IMG/VR virus record: IMGVR_UViG_3300020474_000151
Span: 1 to 21,227 of that record
Length of the DNA: 21,227 bases
Source of the DNA: a virus
Strand: one strand, 5' to 3'
Shown here: one piece after another, positions 1 through 9,708 of the stretch
Position numbering within the stretch: position 1 is the first letter of the stretch
How the letters are laid out: each line of letters opens with the position of its first letter
Position numbers and translations under genes: made by a program
Notes under the pieces: generated by a model
The model's input: only the letters and a program-made list of their open reading frames with translations
What the model was told of the DNA's origin: nothing
Databases searched by the model: none

Positions 1-19
1 ACCTCACTTTTGATGAGGT
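1..19 (-). terminator. Terminator-like hairpin at the end of the virion gene block
   Basis: An inverted repeat (ACCTCA/TGAGGT, extendable by a G-U pair that forms only in minus-strand RNA) lies about 31 nt past the stop of the last structural gene. The U-run that would complete an intrinsic terminator would fall outside the window, so the call is provisional. The arms nearly match the terminator at 17490-17517. Confidence 0.55.
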
Positions 20-50
20 TCTTACTTTGTTTGAAATGTGTGCCTACGGT

Positions 51-1283
51 TTAAAAATCTAATTTAACTTTTACTAACACTTCTTTATCAAATGATTTTG
101 CAATCGGTTGAGATGTTTTAGCTACTGCTAACATCTCACTTGCGTTATTGTAAAGACCTATTGTTGTAATAAACGTTTTAGGGTCTCTCCTAAACGAAGC
201 GATTGAAAATGAATTATCTGAACCACTTACGAATGTTGGGTTATTAGAGAAGTTATATTCTCTGTTTGTTGCTCTAACAAAGTAATGTGATGTAGATACA
301 TTTTCAGTTCTCCTTGCTTCAAAATCTGCACCCTTTACCATTGATTCATACAACCAATGATGTGCTTTCTTATCAGCATCCACACCAACTGCTTTTGAAC
401 CAGTCATTGAGTATCCACCAACCGAACCTGTATCTAACGAAGTTCCAATTGTAGATTCTAATGCGCCAGGGTTAAGTATAATCATTCCTTGGTCAGGATA
501 GAATAATCCAAATCCTTGTCCTTCAGCTGCTCCAGAAGTATATGTTCTTTCAATAGATGCTTCATTTGCTGAACCTAAGTTCAATGAACCACTTACTACA
601 TTAAACACTCTACCTGATTTACCAACTGTATCTGAGAATTTCTTACCACTATCATCAATAAATGTATGTGTACCTCTAGAACCACTTAATTTAAGTGACC
701 AGTTACCAGCATCCATTTGTTCTTTGTATCTGGCTCTTGCTATGTTAACAACAAATATATCTTCAGTATTGTGTCCTAAACCTGATGATGATGCGAAAGT
801 AAAATGGGAATCACCTTGGTCTAATAGTGCTGAACGATATTGTGAGTAAGTAGCTTTTGAAGGATTTTTAGCATTATCATTTGTAGCAAGGGAGACAGAA
901 CCACTACCACTAATATGACCGTATGCTACTGCAAATTGTAAATTTGCTCCTGCTGTATCGTTAAATACATTATAATAATAATCACCCGATGCTGAATCAC
1001 TTTGAGATGAAGTATAGAATGCAGTAAGTGAACCTGTATCACCTGTCCACAATCCTGTTGTTACTACTTCAACCTTTCCAGTAATTAAATCAAATTGATT
1101 AAATCTTTTATAAATACCCGTAGCTGCACTAACCCCACTCGCTTCAAGTTGGTCACCGCCGGAGAGGTATTCATTAATAATACCAGCTAATTCTTCAGAG
1201 GATACTAATCCATCTGCATTTTGAAGGTATTGAGCCAACTCATTAGTTAGCGATGCTCCTTGTTGTCCTGTTATTTCTGCCAT
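51..1283 (-). CDS. Virion structural protein, 410 aa (tail/baseplate-associated)
   Basis: This is the last gene of the structural block. It is an acidic, Gly/Ser/Thr-rich protein with no signal peptide or membrane segment, as expected for a beta-rich virion protein. Its C-terminal third contains RRDPKTFITTIGLYNN and ends in a KVKLDF tail. From memory, that ending recurs in structural proteins of marine T4-like phages, but no specific function is known to me. The start at 1283 is supported by an AGAGGA ribosome site about 9 nt upstream, which overlaps the stop of the 207-aa gene; the gap between the two genes is 14 nt, so they are probably co-transcribed. Tail, neck or fibre-proximal placement is inferred from context. 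Sure of the gene and fairly sure it is structural; exact role unknown. Confidence 0.75.
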   Translation of the reverse strand: MAEITGQQGASLTNELAQYLQNADGLVSSEELAGIINEYLSGGDQLEASGVSAATGIYKRFNQFDLITGKVEVVTTGLWTGDTGSLTAFYTSSQSDSASGDYYYNVFNDTAGANLQFAVAYGHISGSGSVSLATNDNAKNPSKATYSQYRSALLDQGDSHFTFASSSGLGHNTEDIFVVNIARARYKEQMDAGNWSLKLSGSRGTHTFIDDSGKKFSDTVGKSGRVFNVVSGSLNLGSANEASIERTYTSGAAEGQGFGLFYPDQGMIILNPGALESTIGTSLDTGSVGGYSMTGSKAVGVDADKKAHHWLYESMVKGADFEARRTENVSTSHYFVRATNREYNFSNNPTFVSGSDNSFSIASFRRDPKTFITTIGLYNNASEMLAVAKTSQPIAKSFDKEVLVKVKLDF

Positions 1284-1297
1284 TTTATTTTATCCTC

Positions 1298-1921
1298 TTA
1301 TACTATATATGATACTTTTACAGGAATAGTTTGTGAACCACCCGTTTCGTTACCATATACCGTTATTGTTGTTTTAATATTTTCAGTTATATTTGGATTA
1401 GGAATAAACTCAAATTTTAATCCACTTTCAACTGCTGCTGTTGTAGTAACTTCATCACCTAAGAATACTGGTACTGAACCAGCTGATACTGCTAATCCAC
1501 TTCCTACAATTGTACCAGCGTTTTTATTTGCTAATACTATTGTATATCCAGCCTGTTGATTTCCAGCAGGAGATGTTGTAGGTACTAATGCTACTTCACC
1601 ACTTTTTTGGTTAACAGATATAGATGGTACACCAAATTCTACTTTTGGAATCTTAGTAGTACCTTTTGGTAATGTTACTAATTTATATCTTAATACTTGT
1701 GTTTCGTCTGGTGATGCCTCTAAAATTGGGATTGCTTTAATAGCTGCATCGTAATATGCAGAACCTTTGGGATGAGCTGGTTCATATAAACCATAATCTA
1801 TTTCATCATCTCCTAAAGCAAATCTCGTAATGTTAAGACCTTCACCTGTTGCGAGCTTTTCTCTACCCTTTTTGGTAAGAATTGCATCGACTGTGATTTC
1901 TGTGTTGTCTAAATATGCCAT
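1298..1921 (-). CDS. Virion structural protein, 207 aa
   Basis: The N-terminus (MAYLDNTEITVDAILTKKGR, then a FALGDDEIDYGLY segment) matches from memory a recurrent family of small structural proteins in large marine myoviruses. The rest (about residues 90-207) is Val/Thr/Gly-rich with alternating hydrophobic residues, as in a beta-sandwich. There is no membrane segment or cysteine. The start at 1921 has an AAGGGAA ribosome site. A 68-nt leader with an ATATTTATA element suggests that this gene begins its own two-gene transcript with the 410-aa gene. An adaptor or fibre-attachment role is plausible but is inference from position and composition only. Confidence 0.75.
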   Translation of the reverse strand: MAYLDNTEITVDAILTKKGREKLATGEGLNITRFALGDDEIDYGLYEPAHPKGSAYYDAAIKAIPILEASPDETQVLRYKLVTLPKGTTKIPKVEFGVPSISVNQKSGEVALVPTTSPAGNQQAGYTIVLANKNAGTIVGSGLAVSAGSVPVFLGDEVTTTAAVESGLKFEFIPNPNITENIKTTITVYGNETGGSQTIPVKVSYIV

Positions 1922-1957
1922 AATTGTTTATTCCCTTGTATATTATTACTTTCAGTA

Positions 1958-1966
1958 TATAAATAT
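1958..1966 (-). promoter_or_regulatory. Candidate phage late-promoter element ATATTTATA (copy 1)
   Basis: In the sense (minus) direction the 9-mer ATATTTATA lies 36 nt before the ATG at 1921, inside the 68-nt gap between the 1986-aa and 207-aa genes. The same 9-mer occurs in the other two gaps over 50 nt that precede virion genes. Promoter function is inference. Confidence 0.4.
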
Positions 1967-1989
1967 AACTATTTTTAATTTTCGATTAA

Positions 1990-4900
1990 TTATTCAACTT
2001 CTAATATTGGTTCACCACTTCCTCTACCACTATCTGATACTTTTAGAGTGTTAGGATTAGTAGTAAATGTCTCTACGGGAGGTGTTCCATCTAAAGTTGT
2101 AGCTTTTGTTTGCTTACTACCTTTGAAGAAAGAATTTTCCATCCCAGTTGTTTTATCTCCCACATTTCTATGATGCGTTGGTAGGTAACCACGTAGTGGT
2201 GTTACTTGTACTACCGTTCCATCTGGGTCTTTATCACCTACACTTGGCGCTGAACCCGATGGGGATTGTATTGTTACTAATGTAAATTCTCTTGTTGATT
2301 CAACAATTTTTTTACCTAAACTTGAATCATTAGAATTAACATTTATCTTTTCTTTAAATGTTTTGTTTTTCTTAACTATAAATACTTTAACTTTTTCTTT
2401 TACAAAATTATTATCTACATCTATTCTAGTTCTATGTGCAAATCCATTTGTACCAGGCCCTATTCCAAACCCAGCTACTGATAATGAATCTTTTGATAGT
2501 CCAATAACAGAATCAAAATCGAATGCATCAATTTCTGATTTAACAGAACCTGTCAATTGTGCATCTATTTCTATTGAGAATCCTCCCATATCAGAACCAG
2601 AGTTTCTTGTTATAACTCCCGAAACATCATCATCTGCAGATAAAGTAATTGAACCATTAATATCTTGTACACTAGCTACTAGCGTTTCTAATTTTGTATC
2701 AGTTATCGTACCATCTAATCCTTCTACAGATACTACAGGTGAAACTGATTCAGATAAATGTAAAAATGCTTCTTTTGGTATAAACTCAGTTGAAACATCA
2801 GGTGGTATATCAACAATAGATGATGAATGATGATGTATAGTTGCCTCTACTTCTTTATTTTCTACTTTATTTCTTTCTAAGAAGTGTGGTTCTATCAATA
2901 ACCCATCAATTAATTTTACCCTAGCAGGTAATAATTGATGTAGTGTTTCAAACATAGATTTATCTATATATTTAATTAAATTAATATATTCGTATATGTT
3001 TAACTCATATCTACCGAATACATAATCTCTCAATGTATTTAAATCTGGGTAATGGTCTTTGTATAAATCTTTTGGGTCTCCTATATAATCATCAATAACA
3101 AAATCAGGTAATGATTTTATTATATCCATATTTAATTCTTTTGTTGGTGATAAGAATATTCCTAATTTATTAGAATCAATTGGTGCTTTATCAAATGATT
3201 TTTTAGTACTTCTTTGTCTAAAACTCAAATCCATATCTAAGGTTTGAGATTCAAATCTAAATTTATCTGCTGGAGCAAATCCTACTGATGGTACTTTAGC
3301 GGTTACCTGTCTTTCATATATTTCAAAACTATAAGGATAGTTTGTTTGATTTTGGAAATTAGATGCAGTTGCATATGCAACATCATAATCTCTCTTAACT
3401 GCTACATTCGTTATTGATGTAGATACATTTAAGTTTTCAGGTTTTTCGAAATCTAATCTAAATTCTAAATCTTCGGTAGATGATGATATATGATTACCAT
3501 TTGTTTTATCAGGCATAAAAGTATGGTCTCTAATAATAGATTCCGATAATGCTGAACTCCAAATTCTAAATTCATCCATTGAACCTGTAAATCCATCACC
3601 TAAAGATATTTGTGAACCACTAAAGAATGTATCTACATTATTAAATGAACCTGTAGTACTACCAGTAACTTCCATTCGTATTCTTCCTTGGAAATCTTGC
3701 ATAGCATGTATATCAATGGATGCAGATGCTGGTCCTTGAGAAGCTGTATGGTAATTTATATTTGTAACAACTTGTGTATATTCATTATTGAATAATGAAC
3801 CAGAGTGGGTATAAACATATCCTTCTGATGAAGAATAAAATAATCTACCCAATGTACTAACTTTGTGTTCTAATCCAATGTTCCAATGTGGTTCATTACT
3901 AATAATTGTTTGGTTATTTCTATCATTAGTTTTAATTCTAAATTCTAATGCATGTGATGAAGATACTGCGTTTGTCACATTCCAATCTACATTTATTTTA
4001 GAATCATAATCAGCTTGGAATTTTACAGCTGCTGTTCTATCATCAAATGTAAATGTTGAAGATTGTGATTCCGTATTTCTTGGTCCACCAAATTCCATAA
4101 TAGTTAGAAGTGATGATGGAATACCATATGTAGTTAATAGTGCACTTATACCTCTACGAGTACCTTTGTGTTTTAATAAATATGGTAAGTTATTAAGGAT
4201 TCTTCTCCAAATAGTATTTTCGTATTCTTTACCACTTTTAATTAACTTAGAAGTTTGATTAGAATCTCTATATCCTAATGCATATTCCCATAGTTGTGAT
4301 GAGTTTTTAGATGAGTGAGGTATCCAACTGTAATTTTTAAGGATATGTTTTAACATATCATCAGTAATACCCATCCTTTGTTTTTCTTCAACAGTTTTTA
4401 ATGTCTCTAACCCTTTGATATAACTCCATATAATATCAAAGTGATGTCCTATCATTTGTAAAAATAATGTGTAATCATCATTTTCAGAATCTATCGCAAT
4501 AAATTCAGGTATATTATTTACTAAATAATTTTCATTTACAGAATCATGTTCAGATGAAGATACAATTATTGCATCAAACCAAGCTACAGAATTAGTACTT
4601 CCAGTTGATTCTAATGTAACACCATCAGCTTTCTTTGGATATGCTAATGATGAGGTTGATTCATATAAGAACTTTTCAAAACCATCAAAGTTTACTTTAA
4701 TATCATTTTGTTTCTTAACTATAGATTCTTTTTCTCTAAGTACGCTTAACGAAGATGTAGCTGAACCTACTGCATTGTTTAAGTTATCTAAACTTGAACT
4801 ATATATTTCTAACAGTGAAACTTTATAATGGAAGTTTCTACTTCTTTCTTCAGCTGAACCAAAGTGTGAAAAGTTATCAAATGCATAAGTTTCTGTTATT

Positions 4901-7900
4901 GTACCATCTGCATCCCATCCCTTATCTGTTTCTACATAATCATAAGAAGAAGATACATATTCTATTTCTAATTTATCTGTATCTATACCACTTTTAGATA
5001 CAAAAGTATTTATAAGTTTTGCTGATGATTGAGAACCACTATCTACTAATTCATCTATTAGTGTATATCCCATATCAGTTGGTGAACCACATAGGTTAAC
5101 ACCAAAGTTAGGTCCTTTTAATGGTACACAATATTCTTCTTCATCATCTATTATAGAAACTTCTTCAATAGTAGAAGGAGTTATTATTTTAGATAACCAA
5201 AGTGTACTGTTTGGTTGAATTGATTTATCTAATGGTTCATATAATTTTAAAATTAAAGAATCATATCCACCAATTCTTTTATTTGTTGCTTTACCAGTTA
5301 TTGGATGTGGTTCATAGTCAACAAAACTAACATCATCTGTTTCCCAAGTTGTAATTAGCTTATTATCACCATCACCAAAGTGTGCTAAATGAGTTAAATA
5401 TTTAGAAGTTTCATCATCAAATGTACTAAAATCAAATTGAAAAGCCCCACATAGTCTTGATATAACATCAGCTCTTGATAAAGTTAAGTTTCCTTTATCA
5501 AATCTAATTGTTAGTTCTTCGGTTTTACCTTTTATTACTTTATCTGTTGCTGTATTATATGGACAAAGGAATATACTAAATCTTATATTATCTTCATCTT
5601 CAGAATTTATTTTATCTCCAGCTAACTTTAATATTCTCGCTATATTGAAATCAACTGCTTGTGCTTTTCCAAATTTACCATAAAATATATCAGGTGAACC
5701 TACAGATATATTTACATAATTTGTATTTACAGATTCATATCCAATTGAAAAATCTACATTTAATCCTCTAAAATCAGCACCCTTAACTACAGATGGATAG
5801 GTTATATTAATAATATCAGGTCCTTCGATATATGATTCCGAAATAACATTTACACTAAATCTTACCTTTTCACCATCACCATAGTTTTTATTACTTGGTA
5901 TTAAATAACCAATATATTGACCCACACCTTCAGAAAACGCATTATTATTTAATGTAAACGTTCCTGCTGCATCTGAATTAAAATTAGTTATTTTTCTAAA
6001 TTGTAATTTTACCTGGTCTGCATTTAAAGAAGCGTATCCTATCATTATACCACCACCTGATATAGCATCTGCTATATTAACTGTATAGCTTGTATTGTTT
6101 AAAGTTAATGTTGGTTTAACAACTGATATTTGTTGTTGCCAATCTATGTACAAAGTCATTGAATTACCAACATTTAAAGTTAGTTCATTTAAGTCTAACT
6201 TATCCATTTCGCCTTCATCTGGCTGGTCATCTATTTTTCCTTTAAGAACACCAAACCCTTTTATATCATACCCATTAGTTTGTGTAATTGTTAATTCAAA
6301 AGAATTATCAGATTTGTACACTCCACCTGAGTTGAAAACTTTAGATGTTGATTTACCTATCTTTACATTAAATGTATCCATTCTTCCACCCTTAGAAACA
6401 ATCAATACTTCAGGAGTTGCTAATGGTTTAGGGTCATCTTTTGGATAATCATCTTTAATATCATCATCTTTGATATCAATTATTATCTTTTTAAAATCAA
6501 AAAGTAAAGTCCTTTGGTCGGAAGCATTTAAAGAAGTTGGAACTTCTTTACCATTTACATATTTCCTAACTTCAATTTCATATTTAAATTCAGTTCTTGT
6601 TCTTGTTTTTGTTACTTTTCTTCTAGTAGTAGAAGGGCCTGTTCTTCCTACAAAACGATTTCCTCCTCTACCTACATTTCTATTTATTCCTACTGTATCA
6701 GCATCCCCACCCATTCTCATTCTAATTAAAGATGCATTGGATTGGTCCATCAGATTACCAATTGGTTGTAATGCTGGTCCACCACCAAATCTATCTCTAC
6801 CATCAAATCTTCCTTCGTTATAAGGATTGAATCCACCTTGTATAAAGGAGGTTGGTCCTATATCAATAAAATCATCAGGTGGGCCTGATACTATTTCATA
6901 ATCATCATAGTTTTCTTTTACTTGTATAGATTTAGTAACCCCAGTAACAGTATAATAACACGCATCTTTTCCTAATCTATTTGTATATCCCGTTAATTGA
7001 GCGGTTATTTTTTTAGTTACACCTAAAACTGATTTTTTAGGAAGTTTAATAGCAGTATTTGTAGTTCCTGCTTTTTTACCATCAATGTAAACATCCGCAC
7101 CAACTGGAGATGATTGAACAATAAGAGCAAAATCATTATTTGGTATAACCGGCTTAGTTAATATCGGTGGTTTAGGTAATATTGGTACCGGGTCAGGTCT
7201 TGGAAACGTTCTAATAGGGTCTGGTCTTTCATCTAATCTCGGTGGTTTTGGTACTACACGTGGTCTAGGTTCTGGTCTATCAATGTTTACAGTTTCAAAC
7301 TGAGATGTACTGATTCTATCACCACCAGTTGTTGTTACCACTGGGGTCATTCCTTCTCCTGCAGCTACAAGCGCTCTACCACTTGGGCCTTGTCCACTTA
7401 TAATAGGCATTCCATAGTTTGATTCAACTCCATCATCAAATCCTCTATCTGTAGGTAATCCTCTTGGTCCGGCACTACCACCGAAAGTCATTGGTCTACC
7501 AATAACAATTGGTTTAGTTGGTCTAGTCGATATAGGAACTACAGGTGTAGGTGGTTTAATTATAATATCCCTCGCCATAGCAGCACCTTTATCTCTCATT
7601 GATTGAAGATAGCTATCTACATCAATTATAGGTCCTCCCCCCATAGGTGGAGGTGATATTCTTGGCGCTGGGTTTGGTCTCGGTGGAGGTGGTATTGGTA
7701 ATGGAGGTGGTATAATTATTCTATTAGCTGTATTTGAAGATGGTATTGCATCAACAGGAACTCTAACTACTTTTGGTGGAGTAGGTGCAGGTGGCATCGT
7801 TTTTAATGCAGCTAATTGAGCTGCAGCATTTCCTGTTAGGTTAAGTTGTTGACCTCTACCTCTTGGTCTCCTTGTCCCAGTTAAAGCTTTTGCGTGGCGA

Positions 7901-7950
7901 TTTCTGTTCCCAAATCCTATCCTACTTCTATTTCTAAAATTATACGCCAT
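1990..7950 (-). CDS. Giant composite tail/baseplate protein, 1986 aa (Pro-rich head, PEGA, gpI-like region, LamG-like domain)
   Basis: Seen in order: an Arg-rich N-terminus (1-35); a proline/glycine-rich linker to about 265; a PEGA-type domain at about 273-325 (SSPVGADVYIDGKKAG signature); a Gly/Arg-rich stretch and an acidic Lys/Asp stretch near 490-510; long beta-rich regions; and a helical region at about 1165-1285 with LPYLLKHKGTRRGISALL, which resembles P2 gpI-type tail proteins. A LamG/concanavalin-like domain follows at about 1330-1475, ending in GSMDEFRIWSSALSESII. A segment with LHQLLPARVKL lies near 1667, and a Ser-rich C-terminus closes the protein. No signal peptide is seen. The start is fixed by an AGAGGA site and by the 2-nt gap after the 584-aa gene. 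A role as a baseplate-periphery or fibre protein with a glycan-binding module is inference. It is much longer than ordinary gpI proteins. Confidence 0.85.
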   Translation of the reverse strand: MAYNFRNRSRIGFGNRNRHAKALTGTRRPRGRGQQLNLTGNAAAQLAALKTMPPAPTPPKVVRVPVDAIPSSNTANRIIIPPPLPIPPPPRPNPAPRISPPPMGGGPIIDVDSYLQSMRDKGAAMARDIIIKPPTPVVPISTRPTKPIVIGRPMTFGGSAGPRGLPTDRGFDDGVESNYGMPIISGQGPSGRALVAAGEGMTPVVTTTGGDRISTSQFETVNIDRPEPRPRVVPKPPRLDERPDPIRTFPRPDPVPILPKPPILTKPVIPNNDFALIVQSSPVGADVYIDGKKAGTTNTAIKLPKKSVLGVTKKITAQLTGYTNRLGKDACYYTVTGVTKSIQVKENYDDYEIVSGPPDDFIDIGPTSFIQGGFNPYNEGRFDGRDRFGGGPALQPIGNLMDQSNASLIRMRMGGDADTVGINRNVGRGGNRFVGRTGPSTTRRKVTKTRTRTEFKYEIEVRKYVNGKEVPTSLNASDQRTLLFDFKKIIIDIKDDDIKDDYPKDDPKPLATPEVLIVSKGGRMDTFNVKIGKSTSKVFNSGGVYKSDNSFELTITQTNGYDIKGFGVLKGKIDDQPDEGEMDKLDLNELTLNVGNSMTLYIDWQQQISVVKPTLTLNNTSYTVNIADAISGGGIMIGYASLNADQVKLQFRKITNFNSDAAGTFTLNNNAFSEGVGQYIGYLIPSNKNYGDGEKVRFSVNVISESYIEGPDIINITYPSVVKGADFRGLNVDFSIGYESVNTNYVNISVGSPDIFYGKFGKAQAVDFNIARILKLAGDKINSEDEDNIRFSIFLCPYNTATDKVIKGKTEELTIRFDKGNLTLSRADVISRLCGAFQFDFSTFDDETSKYLTHLAHFGDGDNKLITTWETDDVSFVDYEPHPITGKATNKRIGGYDSLILKLYEPLDKSIQPNSTLWLSKIITPSTIEEVSIIDDEEEYCVPLKGPNFGVNLCGSPTDMGYTLIDELVDSGSQSSAKLINTFVSKSGIDTDKLEIEYVSSSYDYVETDKGWDADGTITETYAFDNFSHFGSAEERSRNFHYKVSLLEIYSSSLDNLNNAVGSATSSLSVLREKESIVKKQNDIKVNFDGFEKFLYESTSSLAYPKKADGVTLESTGSTNSVAWFDAIIVSSSEHDSVNENYLVNNIPEFIAIDSENDDYTLFLQMIGHHFDIIWSYIKGLETLKTVEEKQRMGITDDMLKHILKNYSWIPHSSKNSSQLWEYALGYRDSNQTSKLIKSGKEYENTIWRRILNNLPYLLKHKGTRRGISALLTTYGIPSSLLTIMEFGGPRNTESQSSTFTFDDRTAAVKFQADYDSKINVDWNVTNAVSSSHALEFRIKTNDRNNQTIISNEPHWNIGLEHKVSTLGRLFYSSSEGYVYTHSGSLFNNEYTQVVTNINYHTASQGPASASIDIHAMQDFQGRIRMEVTGSTTGSFNNVDTFFSGSQISLGDGFTGSMDEFRIWSSALSESIIRDHTFMPDKTNGNHISSSTEDLEFRLDFEKPENLNVSTSITNVAVKRDYDVAYATASNFQNQTNYPYSFEIYERQVTAKVPSVGFAPADKFRFESQTLDMDLSFRQRSTKKSFDKAPIDSNKLGIFLSPTKELNMDIIKSLPDFVIDDYIGDPKDLYKDHYPDLNTLRDYVFGRYELNIYEYINLIKYIDKSMFETLHQLLPARVKLIDGLLIEPHFLERNKVENKEVEATIHHHSSSIVDIPPDVSTEFIPKEAFLHLSESVSPVVSVEGLDGTITDTKLETLVASVQDINGSITLSADDDVSGVITRNSGSDMGGFSIEIDAQLTGSVKSEIDAFDFDSVIGLSKDSLSVAGFGIGPGTNGFAHRTRIDVDNNFVKEKVKVFIVKKNKTFKEKINVNSNDSSLGKKIVESTREFTLVTIQSPSGSAPSVGDKDPDGTVVQVTPLRGYLPTHHRNVGDKTTGMENSFFKGSKQTKATTLDGTPPVETFTTNPNTLKVSDSGRGSGEPILEVE

Positions 7951-7952
7951 AT

Positions 7953-9707
7953 CTATCCTCTATAACTACTTCCAAATGGATTAAATCCGCTTCCGAAACC
8001 TGATTTCATATATCCTCCGAATGTTCCCATTCCACCTCCTCCGCCGCCGGATTGGAATCCACCTCTTCCTTCATCAAAGAAAGCATTTGGCTCTCCTTGA
8101 CTTATATCAGGAGCAGTTAATATTGTTGGTGGATTAGCTCTTGATTTATCAATTCCCCTTTTAGGTGGTTTTATTATTGGTGGAATCGGTCTTGGACGTG
8201 GTGGTGGTACATCTCCCCCAACTCCAATAATTGGTGTTAAAGGCCACTTAATTTGAGGCATTTGTGGAAATTTAATTGGTGGTATTATAATATCATCAAT
8301 TGGAAAAGGCCTTATAATAGGTGGTATCTTTATCTCTATTGGTTTTGGTTTAGGAGGTGGTGGTGGTAGAGGTTTTGGTTTAGCTTTAATTATAATAGGT
8401 TTAAAGTTTTTAACCTTACATAATTCTTTTTTAACTATCTGTCCAATTCCAGAAACCTTTACCGAGCCTTCTAATGCGCATATTCTTGATGAATCTCCTC
8501 CATTTAAATTAAACTTAATAGTAGCTCCTTGCATATTTTCATATGAGAAAAATGCAGACCTTGCAACTATAGATTTAAAAGGGAAACTTCCTGCTCTCCC
8601 AGTACCATTAGCGGTACATTGATAAAAATAATATACCTTTGGTGCAGGTTTTATTACTACAGGTGGTTTTGGTTTTGGTGGAGGTGGTGATTTTATTGTG
8701 TATGCTCCTTTCTTTGGAGGTCTGGGTTTTATTATCCTAGCTATAGAACTTGCCTTTGTATCCAATGTTTTAGTGGATGTAAATTTTTGAAGTATCTTTT
8801 GTACTTTATCTCTTGATTCTAATAATTCAGGAGATGTTATTGTTTTATCTATAATGTTACGTTTTGGTAAAAGACTTTCAATTACATCACAAACTATTTG
8901 GTTAGATACTTTATATAGTTTCATTATATCTAAACTAGCATTTGATGAACTTCTTAATGGTTTACCATAATTTTTATTATTAATTTTCCATTCTCTATTT
9001 GACATGAAATAATTAATTGCTTCTTTTGATTTTTCAACAACTCTTCTTAAAAAATCATCAATATCAGGAACTTGAAATTCTGATTTAACTAAGTTAATCC
9101 AATCCTGTCCATATGCATTTTGTAAAATCTTCTTAACTTCTTCAGCTGTAAGTGTTCCCTGAAAAGCTTGTATTCTATTTACAATATCATCTCTAAATTC
9201 ACCATCTCTTAAAAATATATCATATCTAGTTAATAAATCTCCTCTTAGAGCTGGATTATCTACTTTTAAAGGTAAAACTCTAACTTCTGTTCTTGATGGA
9301 GATATTTCATGTACCCAAAGTTTATTTTGTTCTTTTTCACTACCAACTCTTTTGTTAAGTAATGTTACTTGTGTTTTAAATATACCATTTCTATATCCAG
9401 CTTCGTTGATTAATTTTTCAACATCAACAAAATATTCATTTGGTTTATTTGATGCTTGGGGTCTTACTATAAGAATATATTTTCTAATAGATTCTTCATC
9501 GGTAACATCAACATATCTAACTGTTTTACCCGATTTACCTTGTGGTAATATATTATCGGCTTGGTCATATAAAATAAACTCAATAGTATCAGTAGAACCT
9601 CTACCAAAATAAGCAGGCAAAGAACCTCTTTCAAAGATTTTTCTATCTTTGTCACTAACATAGTAGCCAGTCTTATCTAAAATACTTTTAAAGTTTTTTA
9701 TAGCCAT
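7953..9707 (-). CDS. Virion structural protein with proline-rich linkers and Gly-rich tail, 584 aa
   Basis: Residues 1-310 form a mixed alpha/beta region that I do not recognise. A proline-rich linker (about 330-352, PPPPKPKPP) follows. Next is an island domain of about 85 residues containing three cysteines (YQC, RICALEG, ELCKVK), then a second long proline-rich linker (about 447-540), and finally a Gly/Phe-rich tail with a run of six glycines (about 545-584). There is no membrane segment. The start at 9707 has an AGAGG site and lies 1 nt after the upstream stop; the stop lies 2 nt before the giant gene, whose N-terminus is also proline-rich. The two products may assemble next to each other, but that is inference. 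The linkers suggest an extended, flexible virion protein. Function unknown. Confidence 0.75.
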   Translation of the reverse strand: MAIKNFKSILDKTGYYVSDKDRKIFERGSLPAYFGRGSTDTIEFILYDQADNILPQGKSGKTVRYVDVTDEESIRKYILIVRPQASNKPNEYFVDVEKLINEAGYRNGIFKTQVTLLNKRVGSEKEQNKLWVHEISPSRTEVRVLPLKVDNPALRGDLLTRYDIFLRDGEFRDDIVNRIQAFQGTLTAEEVKKILQNAYGQDWINLVKSEFQVPDIDDFLRRVVEKSKEAINYFMSNREWKINNKNYGKPLRSSSNASLDIMKLYKVSNQIVCDVIESLLPKRNIIDKTITSPELLESRDKVQKILQKFTSTKTLDTKASSIARIIKPRPPKKGAYTIKSPPPPKPKPPVVIKPAPKVYYFYQCTANGTGRAGSFPFKSIVARSAFFSYENMQGATIKFNLNGGDSSRICALEGSVKVSGIGQIVKKELCKVKNFKPIIIKAKPKPLPPPPPKPKPIEIKIPPIIRPFPIDDIIIPPIKFPQMPQIKWPLTPIIGVGGDVPPPRPRPIPPIIKPPKRGIDKSRANPPTILTAPDISQGEPNAFFDEGRGGFQSGGGGGGMGTFGGYMKSGFGSGFNPFGSSYRG

Positions 9708-9708
9708 A

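Noticed and set aside
1958-1965. T4-type late promoter TATAAATA on the plus strand, here and at 15198 and 17474
   Set aside because: No plus-strand gene follows any of them, and transcription in that direction would be antisense to the virion genes. The sense-strand reading is preferred and reported as a finding.
2363-2830. Plus-strand open frames across the virion genes (for example 2363-2830, 6095-6448, 6470-6823, 12486-12743, 19449-19709)
   Set aside because: All lie inside strongly supported minus-strand genes, have no ribosome site and give Ser/Pro/Leu-rich nonsense typical of antisense frames.
5008-5015. TATAAATA on the minus strand inside the giant gene
   Set aside because: It is internal to coding sequence with no gene start near it; such 8-mers are expected several times by chance in DNA this rich in AT.
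6448-6480. Short tandem repeat (TCATCTTT.ATATCA twice) in the giant gene
   Set aside because: It encodes a Lys/Asp-rich low-complexity stretch and is too short and coding-constrained to indicate an element.
9467-9661. Minus-strand 64-aa open frame inside the 584-aa gene
   Set aside because: It overlaps a conserved-looking frame entirely and shows no domain or independent start signal.
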